Counted from the first letter of the stretch, positions 51,047-61,660 are shown. The stretch: DNA of 64,000 nucleotides from Litorimonas sp964511495 (GCA_964511495.1 CAZEFT010000013.1:21951-85950), one strand, 5' to 3'. Notes: generated from the sequence alone by a model not told the origin. Numbers and translations are program-made.

Positions 51047-51733
51047 TTACGGAACTGAAACGACAACAGGCGCCCCAATGCTAAGGTCATCGACATTTAT
51101 GGGATAAACTGTGATTTCTTTTTCAGTTTCGACAATGAGCTTGGTCTGACCGTCAAAATATTCAAGGTTTGGAGTTTTTGAAACATTTGCTAATAACCTC
51201 CTTAAGTCTTTCCCGTCTGGCGACATAACCCATAGCTCACGGTTGACCGACTTATCAGCGTCACTTGTTGCTTTGACTATCAAAAACCCACGCGTTATTT
51301 TTATCTTTTCGCCTTCTTCATTATAAGAAATTTTCAGGATGGGCTTATAACTTTCGATTTCCTGTTGCGTGGTCTCAAACACCCAATGTGTCTCATCTGT
51401 CTTCAAATTATAGACAATTATATTTCTGATTTGACTTTTAGAGTAGGATAAAGATTTACCGTTAGAGTCCTTCCCCATTTTCAATTCAAAATATGTATAG
51501 TCTCCAACCGTTTTAGGAGAATGCGGAACATCCAGACGAAGCCCCTCTATCTTATCATCATCAGCAATATCGTTAAGAGCGGATGGAATGGGAGGCGGAG
51601 AAACATCAGAGCGCATTTCTGTTATCGCAAAGAAACTGGCTGTGACTGCGAAGAATAAACCAATGGCAGTCAACGCAAAAATAAATATCGCATTAGCGCG
51701 CCAAAGAAATTTAAAAAACTTGTTATCTTCCAT
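51047..51733 (-). CDS. Unrecognised single-span membrane protein
   Basis: 228 residues. One N-terminal span (IFIFALTAIGLFFAVTASFF) is followed by an extracytoplasmic, beta-rich domain whose repeats (LKTDETHWVFETTQQEIESY, then ELWVMSPDGKDLRRLLANVS) resemble single blades of WD40-like/TolB-type propellers. That similarity is weak and the domain is too short for a full propeller. No clear partner; it ends in the interval upstream of the App1-type gene, same strand. Confidence 0.6.
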   Translation of the reverse strand: MEDNKFFKFLWRANAIFIFALTAIGLFFAVTASFFAITEMRSDVSPPPIPSALNDIADDDKIEGLRLDVPHSPKTVGDYTYFELKMGKDSNGKSLSYSKSQIRNIIVYNLKTDETHWVFETTQQEIESYKPILKISYNEEGEKIKITRGFLIVKATSDADKSVNRELWVMSPDGKDLRRLLANVSKTPNLEYFDGQTKLIVETEKEITVYPINVDDLSIGAPVVVSVP

Positions 51734-51830
51734 TCACCGAATCTGTCTAAAAACGACTTTTAAAGCAAGCCATAGTTGTGACGTCAATTAAACTCTACAA
51801 GTCGCTTGAGGTTTTAGACTCCCAAACAAA

Positions 51831-51860
51831 AAAGCCGCCCTCATGTCTGAGGGCGGCTTT
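51831..51860 (-). terminator. Rho-independent terminator of the rpoBC operon
   Basis: AAAGCCGCCCTCA (51831-51843), loop TGTC, TGAGGGCGGCTTT (51848-51860): a perfect 13-bp stem. On the minus strand it is followed by TTTTTTG, 24 bases after the rpoC stop. Confidence 0.95.
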
Positions 51861-51884
51861 TTCTTTTCTTATGAAACGCTCGCG

Positions 51885-54800
51885 TTACTCAGCGGCGTCG
51901 CCGTCAATCTCACTTGGGAATTCTTCCAATTGAGGGGCGGCAGCCGCTTTGTCTGCCAAGAATTTTTCATCACGGTCATTGGCCAGCTTCTGATACTTGC
52001 GGAGATTGCCGCCCGTACCCGCCGGGATCAAGCGACCCACGATGACGTTTTCTTTCAAACCTTCGAGCATATCTTCTTTACCTTGAACAGACGCTTCGGT
52101 CAGGACGCGTGTTGTCTCTTGGAAAGAGGCCGCTGAGATAAAGGAGCGAGTCTGTAAGGACGCTTTTGTAATACCGAGAAGCACAGGTGTGGCTTCGGCC
52201 GGTGTTGCGTTCTTATCGCGTTCCAATAGAGCCGCATTGACTTTATTGAACTCGATTTTGTCCATCTGCTCATTTTTCAACAGCGTTGTATCGCCCGGAT
52301 TGGTGACTTCGACCTTTTGCAGCATTTGACGCACGATGACTTCAATATGCTTGTCGTTAATCGGCACGCCCTGCAGACGATAAACGCCTTGGACTTCGTC
52401 CACCAAGTATTCGGCAAGCGCTTCGACGCCCATAATCGCCAGAATATCATGCGGTGCCGGATTGCCATCAATGATGAAGTCACCCTTTTTCACGCGGTCG
52501 CCATCGGCGACCAGCATGTGCTTACCTTTAGCAATAAGGAAGCTAGACGGATCCATGTTCTCATCATCGGGTGTGATCTGAATTTTACGCTTGTTTTTAT
52601 AATCCCGCGTAAATTCAATTTTACCATCAATATCGGCGATAACCGCATCATCTTTTGGACGACGGGCTTCGAACAATTCCGCAACACGCGGCAGACCACC
52701 GGTAATGTCACGCTGCGTCGCACCCCCTTTGGCGATACGCGCAAGGATTGTCCCCGGCTTGACCTTGGCTCCGTCTTGGACGGAAAGGATCGCCCCGACT
52801 GCCAACATGTAACGAGCGATATTGCCGTTTGGCAGTTTAATCGGTTCGCCATTTTCATCTTCAATAACCGCGACAGGTTGAATGTCACCGGATTTAGAAG
52901 ACGCGCGCCAATCAACGATAACCTTCGAAGAAATACCTGTTTCTTCGTCAGTTTCTTCCTTGGCTGACACGCCGTCAACAATATCAAGCAAACGTACAGT
53001 ACCTTCGACTTCGGTCAGGATTGGAGTCGCATAAGGATCCCATTCCGCCAAACGATCACCACGGCCCACTTTCGCGCCATTCTTCAGAGTCAGTCGTGTA
53101 CCATAATCAACTTTATGCGTTTCAAGCTCTTTGCCGTCTTTGTCGACAATAGAAAATTCGAGCTTACGCGATTTGGCAATATAGGTCTTACCCGCAATGA
53201 TGACGTCTTCCATATCATATTGAATGACACCTTCATTAGAGCTTTCAATGACAGACTTATCGGACACAGACGCCGTACCCCCAATATGGAAGGTCCGCAT
53301 GGTCAGCTGTGTACCGGGTTCGCCAATGGATTGCGCAGCAATAACACCGACCGCTTCGCCCATATTGACCTTCGTCCCACGGGCCAAATCACGACCGTAA
53401 CAGGTCGCACAAATACCGGTGACCGTTTCACAGGTCAGCGGGCTGCGTGTCCGCAGATTTTGTAGACCAGACTCGTCGATTTCAGCGGCGATATCCTCAT
53501 CCACATAGGTATTGGCCGGATACATTAATTCGCCATTACGCGGGTCATGAATGTCTTCAGCCAAGGTACGGCCCAAAGTCCGTTCACCCAGGGACACAAC
53601 CACTTCACCGCCATCAACGACGGGCTTCAGATCAATGCCTTGTTCCGTGCCGCAATCCTGCTCTGTCACGATACAGTCTTGTGCCACGTCAACGAGGCGG
53701 CGTGTCAGGTAACCTGAGTTCGCTGTTTTCAAAGCCGTATCGGCCAGACCCTTACGGGCACCATGGGTCGAGTTAAAGTAATCAAGAACCGACAGACCTT
53801 CTTTAAAGTTGGCTGTAATCGGCGTTTCGATAATTTCACCGGACGGTTTCGCCATCAAGCCGCGCATACCGGCCAGCTGTTTCATCTGGTTTTTCGAACC
53901 CCGAGCACCGGAGTCGGCCATCATGAAGATTGAGTTGATTGTTTTACGCTCACGCGCAGCCTCGCCCATCATAGCATCAGCCACTTTGTCCGTACACTTC
54001 GACCAAGCATCCACGACTTTGTTATATTTCTCACCTTTGGTGATGAGACCATCAGCATATTGCTGTTCAAAGTCAGAGACCAAATCCTGTGTTTCATTGA
54101 CCAAAGTATATTTGCTGTCCGGAATGACCATGTCATCTTTACCGAAAGAAATACCGGCTTTGGCCGCTTCGCGGAAACCAAGGCCCATCATCTTATCAGC
54201 AAAAATCACGGTCGCCTTCTGGCCGGCGTGACGATAGACAATATCAATCAGTTTCCCGATCTCTTTCTTCGTCAGTGTCTTATTGATCACATCATAAGAA
54301 ATCAGCGGGTGTTTCGGGAGATATTCAGCCAGTTTCAAACGACCCGGCGAAGTTTCAGCCACTTCATACGTCACAGTGCCGTCCTCGGCCGTGACAGGGA
54401 AACGCCCTTTCACTTTGGAGTGAATAGACACAATGCCATTATCCAACGCCGCTTCGACTTCTTCGATAGACGCAAAGGCCATGCCTTCACCTTTTTCGCC
54501 GTCACGCATCAGCGACATATAATAGAGACCGAGAACGATATCCTGAGACGGAACGATAATCGGCTTACCATTGGCTGGTGAGAGGATGTTGTTTGTAGAC
54601 ATCATCAAGACGCGGGCTTCAAGCTGAGCTTCGATGGACAAGGGAACGTGAACCGCCATCTGGTCACCGTCAAAGTCAGCGTTAAAGGCCGCACAAACAA
54701 GCGGGTGAAGACGAATGGCCTTACCTTCTGTCAGTTTTGGTTCAAATGCCTGAATACCCAATCTGTGAAGTGTGGGCGCACGGTTCAAAAGAACCGGATG

Positions 54801-56060
54801 TTCGCGAATAACTTCGTCAAGAATATCCCAAACTTCGGGACGCTCTTTTTCGACCAATTTCTTGGATTGTTTCACAGTGCCGGAAAGGCCCTTCGCATCA
54901 AGACGCGCATAGATAAATGGTTTGAACAATTCCAAAGCCATTTTCTTCGGCAGGCCGCATTCATGAAGCTTAAGTTCAGGACCAACCACAATCACGGAAC
55001 GTCCGGAATAGTCAACACGTTTACCGAGCAAGTTCTGACGGAAACGCCCTTGCTTACCTTTCAACATGTCTGACATGGATTTCAGTGGGCGCTTATTCGC
55101 TCCTGTGATTGTCCGTCCACGACGGCCATTATCAAACAAGGCATCAACAGATTCCTGAAGCATACGCTTTTCATTGCGGATGATGATATCTGGTGCGCGA
55201 AGCTCAATCAGACGCTTCAAACGATTGTTACGGTTGATTACACGACGGTAAAGGTCATTCAAATCAGATGTCGCAAAACGACCACCATCCAGCGGGACAA
55301 GCGGGCGCAATTCTGGCGGAATAACCGGAACAACCGTCATCACCATCCACTCAGGACGGTTACCGGATTGAACAAAGGCTTCCAAAAGTTTCAGACGCTT
55401 GGAGAGTTTCTTGAGTTTCAACTCAGACCCTGTCTCTGTCATGTCAAAACGTGTGCGCTCAATCTCGGCTTCAAGGTCAAGATTGATCAACATGTCACGC
55501 ACGGCTTCGGCACCGATGCCGGCGGTGAAACTGTCTTCGCCAAATTCGGCTTGGGCGTCGATATATTCTTCTTCGGAAAGGATTTGACGTTCGGTCAGCG
55601 ACGTCAGACCCGGCTCCGTGACGACATAGCTTTCGAAGTAAAGTACGCGCTCTACCTCTTTCAATGTCATATTGAGCATTGTTGAGATACGGGACGGCAG
55701 TGACTTCAAGAACCAAATATGCGCAACAGGTGCAGCCAATTCGATATGGCCCATACGCTCACGACGCACGCGTGTGACGGTGACTTCGACGCCGCATTTT
55801 TCACAAACGACGCCTTTATATTTCATGCGCTTATATTTACCGCACAGACATTCATAGTCTTTCACGGGGCCAAAAATACGCGCACAGAACAGGCCATCTT
55901 TTTCAGGCTTAAACGTTCTGTAGTTTATGGTTTCAGGCTTCCGGATTTCACCAAATGACCAAGAGAGAATTTTCTCCGGGCTAGCGAGTGAAATACGAAT
56001 GCGGTCAAAGGACGGGCCTTCTTGCGCAGGGTTGAAGATGTTCATGACCTCTTGGTTCAT
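51885..56060 (-). CDS. rpoC: DNA-directed RNA polymerase beta' subunit
   Basis: 1391 residues, the normal proteobacterial length. The N-terminal zinc site reads CLCGKYKRMKYKGVVCEKCG; the active-site magnesium loop is NADFDGDQM; the bridge helix/trigger-loop region contains GARGSKNQMKQLAGMRGLM; the second zinc site is CETVTGICATCYG. The C-terminus ends with acidic EEFPSEIDGDAAE. It follows rpoB after 122 bases and ends at a strong terminator. Confidence 0.98.
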   Translation of the reverse strand: MNQEVMNIFNPAQEGPSFDRIRISLASPEKILSWSFGEIRKPETINYRTFKPEKDGLFCARIFGPVKDYECLCGKYKRMKYKGVVCEKCGVEVTVTRVRRERMGHIELAAPVAHIWFLKSLPSRISTMLNMTLKEVERVLYFESYVVTEPGLTSLTERQILSEEEYIDAQAEFGEDSFTAGIGAEAVRDMLINLDLEAEIERTRFDMTETGSELKLKKLSKRLKLLEAFVQSGNRPEWMVMTVVPVIPPELRPLVPLDGGRFATSDLNDLYRRVINRNNRLKRLIELRAPDIIIRNEKRMLQESVDALFDNGRRGRTITGANKRPLKSMSDMLKGKQGRFRQNLLGKRVDYSGRSVIVVGPELKLHECGLPKKMALELFKPFIYARLDAKGLSGTVKQSKKLVEKERPEVWDILDEVIREHPVLLNRAPTLHRLGIQAFEPKLTEGKAIRLHPLVCAAFNADFDGDQMAVHVPLSIEAQLEARVLMMSTNNILSPANGKPIIVPSQDIVLGLYYMSLMRDGEKGEGMAFASIEEVEAALDNGIVSIHSKVKGRFPVTAEDGTVTYEVAETSPGRLKLAEYLPKHPLISYDVINKTLTKKEIGKLIDIVYRHAGQKATVIFADKMMGLGFREAAKAGISFGKDDMVIPDSKYTLVNETQDLVSDFEQQYADGLITKGEKYNKVVDAWSKCTDKVADAMMGEAARERKTINSIFMMADSGARGSKNQMKQLAGMRGLMAKPSGEIIETPITANFKEGLSVLDYFNSTHGARKGLADTALKTANSGYLTRRLVDVAQDCIVTEQDCGTEQGIDLKPVVDGGEVVVSLGERTLGRTLAEDIHDPRNGELMYPANTYVDEDIAAEIDESGLQNLRTRSPLTCETVTGICATCYGRDLARGTKVNMGEAVGVIAAQSIGEPGTQLTMRTFHIGGTASVSDKSVIESSNEGVIQYDMEDVIIAGKTYIAKSRKLEFSIVDKDGKELETHKVDYGTRLTLKNGAKVGRGDRLAEWDPYATPILTEVEGTVRLLDIVDGVSAKEETDEETGISSKVIVDWRASSKSGDIQPVAVIEDENGEPIKLPNGNIARYMLAVGAILSVQDGAKVKPGTILARIAKGGATQRDITGGLPRVAELFEARRPKDDAVIADIDGKIEFTRDYKNKRKIQITPDDENMDPSSFLIAKGKHMLVADGDRVKKGDFIIDGNPAPHDILAIMGVEALAEYLVDEVQGVYRLQGVPINDKHIEVIVRQMLQKVEVTNPGDTTLLKNEQMDKIEFNKVNAALLERDKNATPAEATPVLLGITKASLQTRSFISAASFQETTRVLTEASVQGKEDMLEGLKENVIVGRLIPAGTGGNLRKYQKLANDRDEKFLADKAAAAPQLEEFPSEIDGDAAE

Positions 56061-56149
56061 GTCATTTTCCTTTCAGTTTGAAAGACACCGCGTCCGGTTC
56101 TTTCGAGAAAATCTTTGGCGAATCTTCATCCGCCGACAAGTCAGTATAA

Positions 56150-56169
56150 CAGGGGCGTCAACACCCCTG
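56150..56169 (-). other. rpoB-rpoC intergenic hairpin
   Basis: CAGGGG and CCCCTG (56150-56155 and 56164-56169) form a 6-bp stem around an 8-base loop in the 122-base gap. It lacks a U-tract, so processing or mRNA stability is more likely than termination. Confidence 0.5.
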
Positions 56170-56182
56170 CCCTGTCTTAAGC

Positions 56183-59100
56183 TTAGCCGTTCGTCAGTTC
56201 GACATTCAGGCCGAGAGAGCGGATCTCTTTGACCAAAACATTGAAGCTTTCTGGAATACCGGCTTCGAAACCGTCATCACCGCGCACGATAGACTCATAG
56301 ACTTTCGTCCGACCCGCCACATCATCTGACTTCACGGTCAGCATTTCTTGCAAGGTGTAAGCCGCGCCATAAGCTTCCAAGGCCCAAACTTCCATTTCAC
56401 CGAAGCGCTGGCCACCAAACTGGGCTTTACCGCCGAGAGGTTGTTGCGTGACGAGAGAGTATGGACCGATTGAACGGGCGTGAATTTTGTCATCCACCAA
56501 ATGATGGAGTTTCAGCAGATATTTATAACCCACTGTAACCTGACGGGTGAATTTCTCACCTGTGCGACCATCATAAAGGCTCACCTGACCGGAGCTGTGA
56601 AGTCCGGCTTTTTCCAACATTTTCACAATGTCAGGTTCACGCGCGCCGTCAAAGACAGGCGTTCCGATCGGAACACCACGCGTCAGATTACCGGCCAATT
56701 CGACAATTTCGTCATTCTTCTTGGGCAGTTCTTCGTCTTCGCCGTAAGCGTGTTGCAAAGTTCCGCGAAGATCTTCGATATTGCCTTCGGCGCGATATTG
56801 CTCAAGCGCATTATCGATCATCTTACCAACACCAGAACAGGCCCAACCCAAATGGGTTTCCAAAATCTGTCCAACGTTCATTCGCGATGGAACACCGAGC
56901 GGGTTCAAAACGATATCAACAGCCGTACCGTCATCAAGGAATGGCATATCTTCGATTGGATTGATCTTGGAGATAACCCCTTTGTTACCGTGACGACCGG
57001 CCATTTTATCACCGGGCTGGAGCTTACGCTTCACGGCCACAAAAACCTTAACCATTTTCATCACACCCGGCGGCAATTCATCACCACGCTGGAGCTTATC
57101 GACTTTGTCTTCAAAACGCGCATCCAGACGCGCTTTGGAGCTGTCATATTGCTCTTTTAACGCTTCTAATTCGCCAATGGCTTGCTCATCATCAACACCG
57201 ATACGCCACCAGTCAGACCTTGGAATATCATTGAGATTTTCCTCAGTGACAGGGCCTTTTTTAAAACCGCGAGGGCCTGAAACAGCATTCTTGCCCATCA
57301 ATGTCTTTTTGACAGAGCCGTAAATAGAGCGTTCCAGAATGGCTAACTCGTCATCACGGTCTTTGCCGAGGCTTTCGATTTCTTCGCGCTCGATTTGCAT
57401 CGCCCGCTCATCTTTATCGACACCATGACGGTTAAAGACACGCACTTCGACAACTGTACCAGAAGCACCCGGCGACAGTTTCATCGACGTATCACGTACA
57501 TCAGACGCTTTTTCACCAAAGATAGCACGAAGGAGCTTTTCTTCCGGTGTCATCGGGCTCTCGCCTTTTGGCGTGACCTTGCCGACAAGAATATCCCCAG
57601 CGTGGACTTCTGCACCCACGGCCACAATACCTGCTTCATCAAGATTACGTAGCGCTTCTTCACCGACATTTGGAATGTCGCGTGTAATCTCTTCAGGGCC
57701 GAGCTTTGTATCGCGCGCCATGATGGAGAATTCTTCGATGTGAAGTGATGTATAAACATCATCACGCACAATGCGTTCGGAGATCAAAATCGAGTCTTCG
57801 AAGTTATAACCGTTCCAAGGCATAAAGGCGACGAGCACATTTTTACCCAAGGCCAATTCGCCCAGATCCGTTGATGGACCGTCAGCGATAATATCACCCG
57901 CTTTAACGATGTCGCCAACCTTCACCAGAGGGCGTTGGTTGATACAAGTCGATTGGTTGGAGCGTTGGAATTTCAACAAGTTGTAAATATCCACGCCGGA
58001 TTTCTTCAAATCCTTTTCCTTTGTTGCGCGAACAACAATACGTTCGGCATCAACTTGCTCAACAATACCTTCTCGCTTGGCGGCAACAGTCGCGCCCGAG
58101 TCCAAAGCCACGACAGATTCCATTCCGGTGCCGACCAAAGGCGCTTCGGCCTTTAAGAGCGGCACAGCCTGACGCATCATGTTTGATCCCATCAAGGCAC
58201 GGTTCGCATCATCATTTTCCAAGAACGGAATAAGCGCTGCCGCAACAGAGACGAGTTGTTTCGGAGACACGTCGATCAAATCAACGTCTTCTTTGGCAAT
58301 CAATGTCACATCGCCGTTTACACGACAGGTCACAAAATCAGAGGCTAGCTCGCCATTGTCGTTAATATCGGCATTGGCTTGCGCCACCGTATAACGCGCT
58401 TCTTCCATGGCGGATAAATAGACAACTTCATTGGTCAGCTTACCATCAACAATCTTGCGGTACGGACTTTCGATAAAGCCATATTTATTCACACGCGCAT
58501 GGGTGGCGAGTGAGTTAATCAAACCAATATTCGGCCCTTCGGGCGTTTCAATCGGACAAATACGACCATAGTGAGTCGGGTGAACGTCACGGACTTCAAA
58601 ACCGGCGCGTTCACGCGTCAAACCACCCGGCCCAAGCGCAGACAGGCGACGCTTATGCGTAATCTCTGAGAGCGGGTTCGTTTGGTCCATAAACTGTGAT
58701 AATTGCGAGCTACCAAAGAATTCGCGCACAACGGCTGCGGCTGGTTTCGCATTGATAAGATCATGCGGCATGACCGTTTCAATATCCACAGACTGCATAC
58801 GCTCTTTAATCGCACGTTCCATGCGCAACAGACCAATACGGTACTGGTTCTGCATCAATTCACCAACGGAACGCACACGACGGTTTCCGAGATTATCAAT
58901 GTCATCAATCTGGCCAATGCCGTCTTTCAGCTTTGTCAGCGTATCGACGACAGCAAGAATATCTTCCTTGCGCAAGACACGGATTTCATCACCGACATCT
59001 TCCATTTGCATACGCAGGTTCATTTTCACACGACCCACAGCGGACAGATCGTAACGCTCATTATCAAAGAAGAGCGAGTTAAAGAGGTCTTCTGCCGCTT

Positions 59101-60268
59101 CCGCTGTCGGTGGTTCACCCGGACGCATGACGCGATAGATATCAACGAGCGCGCCTTCGCGTGTTTCGTTCTTATCCGCTGCCAATGTGTTACGAATGTA
59201 AGGACCAACATTAACATAGTCGATGTTCAAAACGGAAATTTCCGTGATACCCGCATCAACAATCAATTCCATCGCTTCCGGAGACAATTCATCACCGGCT
59301 TCGGCATAAATTTGCCCTGTCGATGTATTGACAATATCTTCAGCAGCAAAACGTTCTGACATTTCCTCATTGGAGATCAGGATATTTTTCAAACCGTCAT
59401 CGGCTAATTTTTTCGCCCCACGTTTTGTCAGCTTACGACCGGACGGAGCAACAACTTCACCAGTTTTGGCATCCACCAAATCACGCAGAAGCTTAGCACC
59501 GCGATATTCGTCAGCGATAAACGGACGCAACCAACCGCCTGATTTCTTATCAAGCTTAAATTCAATCGCTTCGTAATATTGAGCCAGAATGTCTTCTTTG
59601 GACATGCCGAGCGCATAGAGAATAGTGGTCGCAGGCAATTTGCGGCGACGGTCAATGCGAGCATAAAGAATGTCTTTGGCATCAAATTCGAAATCGAGCC
59701 AAGAGCCACGATAAGGAATGATACGCGCAGAGAATAGGAATTTACCGGAGCTATGCCCTTTCCCTTTATCATGGCTGAAAAACACACCCGGAGAGCGGTG
59801 CATTTGAGACACGATCACGCGCTCTGTGCCATTGACGATAAATGTGCCTTTATCCGTCATGAGCGGAATATCGCCCATATAAACGTCTTGCTCTTTAATA
59901 TCTTTAACGGAACGCGCGCCCGTATCATCGTCAATATCAAATACGACAAGGCGCATTTTGACCTTTAACGGCGCGGCGAATGTGATGTCACGTTGCTGAC
60001 ATTCTTCTTCGTCAAATTTTGGTGGTTCAAACTCGAAAGAGACATATTCGAGCACAGCCCGATCGGAAAAATCACGAACCGGGAAGACGGAGTTGAACAC
60101 GCCGTTCATACCCTCATCTTTTTGACGATCGGATTGTTCAATATTTTTCTGGAGAAATTGATCGTAAGAACTTTTCTGAACTTCGATCAGGTTTGGCATG
60201 CGAACCACTTCGGGAATGCGGCCAAAGCTTTTACGAATGCGTTTTTTACCCGTGAATGTAAGCGACAT
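56183..60268 (-). CDS. rpoB: DNA-directed RNA polymerase beta subunit
   Basis: 1361 residues. The frame opens at a GTG (60277) that overlaps the AGAAGG Shine-Dalgarno, so the ATG at 60268 (MSLTFTGKKRIRKSFGRIP) is the better start. Rifampicin-region residues are wild type in pattern (SQLSQFMDQTNPLSEITHKR, then RRLSALGPGGLTRERAGFEV). Also visible are GYNFEDSILISERIV, KMAGRHGNKGVISKI and the C-terminal GGQRFGEMEVWALEAYGA. It lies between rplL, with a hairpin in the gap, and rpoC. Confidence 0.98.
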   Translation of the reverse strand: MSLTFTGKKRIRKSFGRIPEVVRMPNLIEVQKSSYDQFLQKNIEQSDRQKDEGMNGVFNSVFPVRDFSDRAVLEYVSFEFEPPKFDEEECQQRDITFAAPLKVKMRLVVFDIDDDTGARSVKDIKEQDVYMGDIPLMTDKGTFIVNGTERVIVSQMHRSPGVFFSHDKGKGHSSGKFLFSARIIPYRGSWLDFEFDAKDILYARIDRRRKLPATTILYALGMSKEDILAQYYEAIEFKLDKKSGGWLRPFIADEYRGAKLLRDLVDAKTGEVVAPSGRKLTKRGAKKLADDGLKNILISNEEMSERFAAEDIVNTSTGQIYAEAGDELSPEAMELIVDAGITEISVLNIDYVNVGPYIRNTLAADKNETREGALVDIYRVMRPGEPPTAEAAEDLFNSLFFDNERYDLSAVGRVKMNLRMQMEDVGDEIRVLRKEDILAVVDTLTKLKDGIGQIDDIDNLGNRRVRSVGELMQNQYRIGLLRMERAIKERMQSVDIETVMPHDLINAKPAAAVVREFFGSSQLSQFMDQTNPLSEITHKRRLSALGPGGLTRERAGFEVRDVHPTHYGRICPIETPEGPNIGLINSLATHARVNKYGFIESPYRKIVDGKLTNEVVYLSAMEEARYTVAQANADINDNGELASDFVTCRVNGDVTLIAKEDVDLIDVSPKQLVSVAAALIPFLENDDANRALMGSNMMRQAVPLLKAEAPLVGTGMESVVALDSGATVAAKREGIVEQVDAERIVVRATKEKDLKKSGVDIYNLLKFQRSNQSTCINQRPLVKVGDIVKAGDIIADGPSTDLGELALGKNVLVAFMPWNGYNFEDSILISERIVRDDVYTSLHIEEFSIMARDTKLGPEEITRDIPNVGEEALRNLDEAGIVAVGAEVHAGDILVGKVTPKGESPMTPEEKLLRAIFGEKASDVRDTSMKLSPGASGTVVEVRVFNRHGVDKDERAMQIEREEIESLGKDRDDELAILERSIYGSVKKTLMGKNAVSGPRGFKKGPVTEENLNDIPRSDWWRIGVDDEQAIGELEALKEQYDSSKARLDARFEDKVDKLQRGDELPPGVMKMVKVFVAVKRKLQPGDKMAGRHGNKGVISKINPIEDMPFLDDGTAVDIVLNPLGVPSRMNVGQILETHLGWACSGVGKMIDNALEQYRAEGNIEDLRGTLQHAYGEDEELPKKNDEIVELAGNLTRGVPIGTPVFDGAREPDIVKMLEKAGLHSSGQVSLYDGRTGEKFTRQVTVGYKYLLKLHHLVDDKIHARSIGPYSLVTQQPLGGKAQFGGQRFGEMEVWALEAYGAAYTLQEMLTVKSDDVAGRTKVYESIVRGDDGFEAGIPESFNVLVKEIRSLGLNVELTNG

Positions 60269-60406
60269 CAAAGACACCTTCTGCTTTGGGGTGAATGCGG
60301 CGCACAGGCTGCAGTCCTCATGCGCTTCTCACCCTACAAAAATCGTTGAAAGTTTTAACCTGCTTTCGCCAGCCGAATTGTTCACTCTACAATTCAAAAA
60401 GAGTGT

Positions 60407-60430
60407 GGTTCGGGGTAAAAACCCCGAACC
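60407..60430 (-). terminator. Hairpin/attenuator between rplL and rpoB
   Basis: GGTTCGGGGT (60407-60416), loop of four, ACCCCGAACC (60421-60430): a perfect 10-bp stem just after the rplL stop. On the minus strand ACACTCTTTTTG follows, a weak U-tract. Partial termination between rplL and rpoB is known in E. coli; here it is inferred. Confidence 0.65.
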
Positions 60431-60443
60431 GTAATCGAAAAGA

Positions 60444-60815
60444 TTACTTGAGCTCGACAGTAGCGCCGGCAGCTTCAAGTTTCTCTTTGATGTCGTTAGC
60501 TTCTGCCTCAGGCACGCCTTCTTTGACAGCCTTTGGTGCGCCTTCAACCAGCTCTTTGGCTTCTTTCAAGCCAAGACCTGTGATTGCGCGAACTTCTTTA
60601 ATGACAGAAATTTTGTTTCCGCCAAATGATGTCATAACAACATCGAAGTCAGTTTTTGCTTCGGCAGCAGCGCCACCAGCATCACCGGCAGGACCAGCAA
60701 CGGCAACAGCCGCAGCGGCTTTAATGCCGTTTTCTTCGAGAATGTCGTTAAGTTCTTTTGCTTCGAGGATAGTCAGACCCATCAGCTCGTCAGCTAGCTT
60801 TTTTACATCAGCCAT
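60444..60815 (-). CDS. rplL: 50S ribosomal protein L7/L12
   Basis: 123 residues, stalk protein that recruits translation GTPases. N-terminal dimerisation helix (KLADELMGLTILEAKELNDI), Ala/Gly hinge (AAAAVAVAGPAGDAGGAAAE), and C-terminal domain with the invariant VIKEVRAITGLGLKEAKELV and KLEAAGATVELK. AAAAGGAAAC lies just upstream of the ATG. Normal in every respect; followed by an attenuator-like hairpin. Confidence 0.97.
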   Translation of the reverse strand: MADVKKLADELMGLTILEAKELNDILEENGIKAAAAVAVAGPAGDAGGAAAEAKTDFDVVMTSFGGNKISVIKEVRAITGLGLKEAKELVEGAPKAVKEGVPEAEANDIKEKLEAAGATVELK

Positions 60816-60870
60816 TTTAGTTTCCTTTTAAGGTTTTCAGTTCGAAATTTTGCGAGAATGAAAGTTGTTG

Positions 60871-61386
60871 TTACGCTTCGGCCTTTTCTTCGATCACTTT
60901 GATCGCGCCAGAAAGGTTTGACCCTTGTGACATAAGACGTTGAGCAACCTGTGAAGCCTGACCGATGAGGCGTTGTGCCGCCATACCGATAAGCTCTTCG
61001 CGACTTGGTAGTTTGGACAAAGCCACGACACCATCAGTCTCAAAGATTTCTTCACCCATGAAGCCACCAATGATTTCGAACGCATCGGAATCTTTAGCGA
61101 ATTCAACAGCTACTTTTGGCGCAGAGATCATGTCTTCAGCCCAGGCAATTGCCACAGGGCCTGTGAATTTCTCTCCAGCCGCTTCGAAAGGTTTCCCTTT
61201 CATCGCGATTTTCGCCAAACGATTTTTAACAACACGGAATGTTGCACCTTGCTCACGAAGCTTAGCGCGTAAGTCTTCCATTTCCACAACGGTCATGCCT
61301 GAATATGCAGCCATAACCACGGAGCCAGCACCGTCGAAGATCTCTTCGAGTTCCTTAACGGCGTGTTCTTTTTGAGAACGGTCCAT
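60871..61386 (-). CDS. rplJ: 50S ribosomal protein L10
   Basis: 171 residues, base of the L7/L12 stalk. It opens MDRSQKEHAVKELEEIFDGA; the conserved VVKNRLAKIAMKG and GPVAIAW segments are present, and the C-terminal helix that holds L12 dimers (LIGQASQVAQRLMSQGSNLS) is intact. It has a 274-base structured leader that probably contains the autoregulatory L10/L12 binding site. GGGAGACC precedes the ATG. rplL follows 55 bases on. Confidence 0.96.
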   Translation of the reverse strand: MDRSQKEHAVKELEEIFDGAGSVVMAAYSGMTVVEMEDLRAKLREQGATFRVVKNRLAKIAMKGKPFEAAGEKFTGPVAIAWAEDMISAPKVAVEFAKDSDAFEIIGGFMGEEIFETDGVVALSKLPSREELIGMAAQRLIGQASQVAQRLMSQGSNLSGAIKVIEEKAEA

Positions 61387-61660
61387 TTGCGGTCTCCCTG
61401 TTAAAAATGAACCTCACACCATGCGAGGTTCGACAAATGTGTTTCACCCGAAGGCCAAACACGGTTTCTCTGTCCCTTTTCAGGTCAACAGGGTTCGAAC
61501 TGAAACGCAGGCACATATAATATGTGCAATAATTTCAGTCTCACTCTGTCTGCGCCGGAAATTAAGCCCTACAAATATAGAACACCGGTGGTCTCGGACA
61601 GAACCGAAAAGGCTTCCCTTTCCGGCTTTGGTTCAGACGCAAGCGCCTGAACGCAAATCT
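61387..61660 (-). promoter_or_regulatory. rplJ leader with large nested hairpin
   Basis: The 274-base gap before rplJ holds no gene. At 61511-61527 there is a perfect palindrome GCACATAT-A-ATATGTGC, nested inside ACTGAAA (61499-61505) and TTTCAGT (61533-61539), with 5-base internal loops on both sides. Nearer the start, GAACCTC (61412-61418) and GAGGTTC form another stem. L10 leaders bind the L10-L12 complex in other bacteria; the assignment here is by position. Confidence 0.6.
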
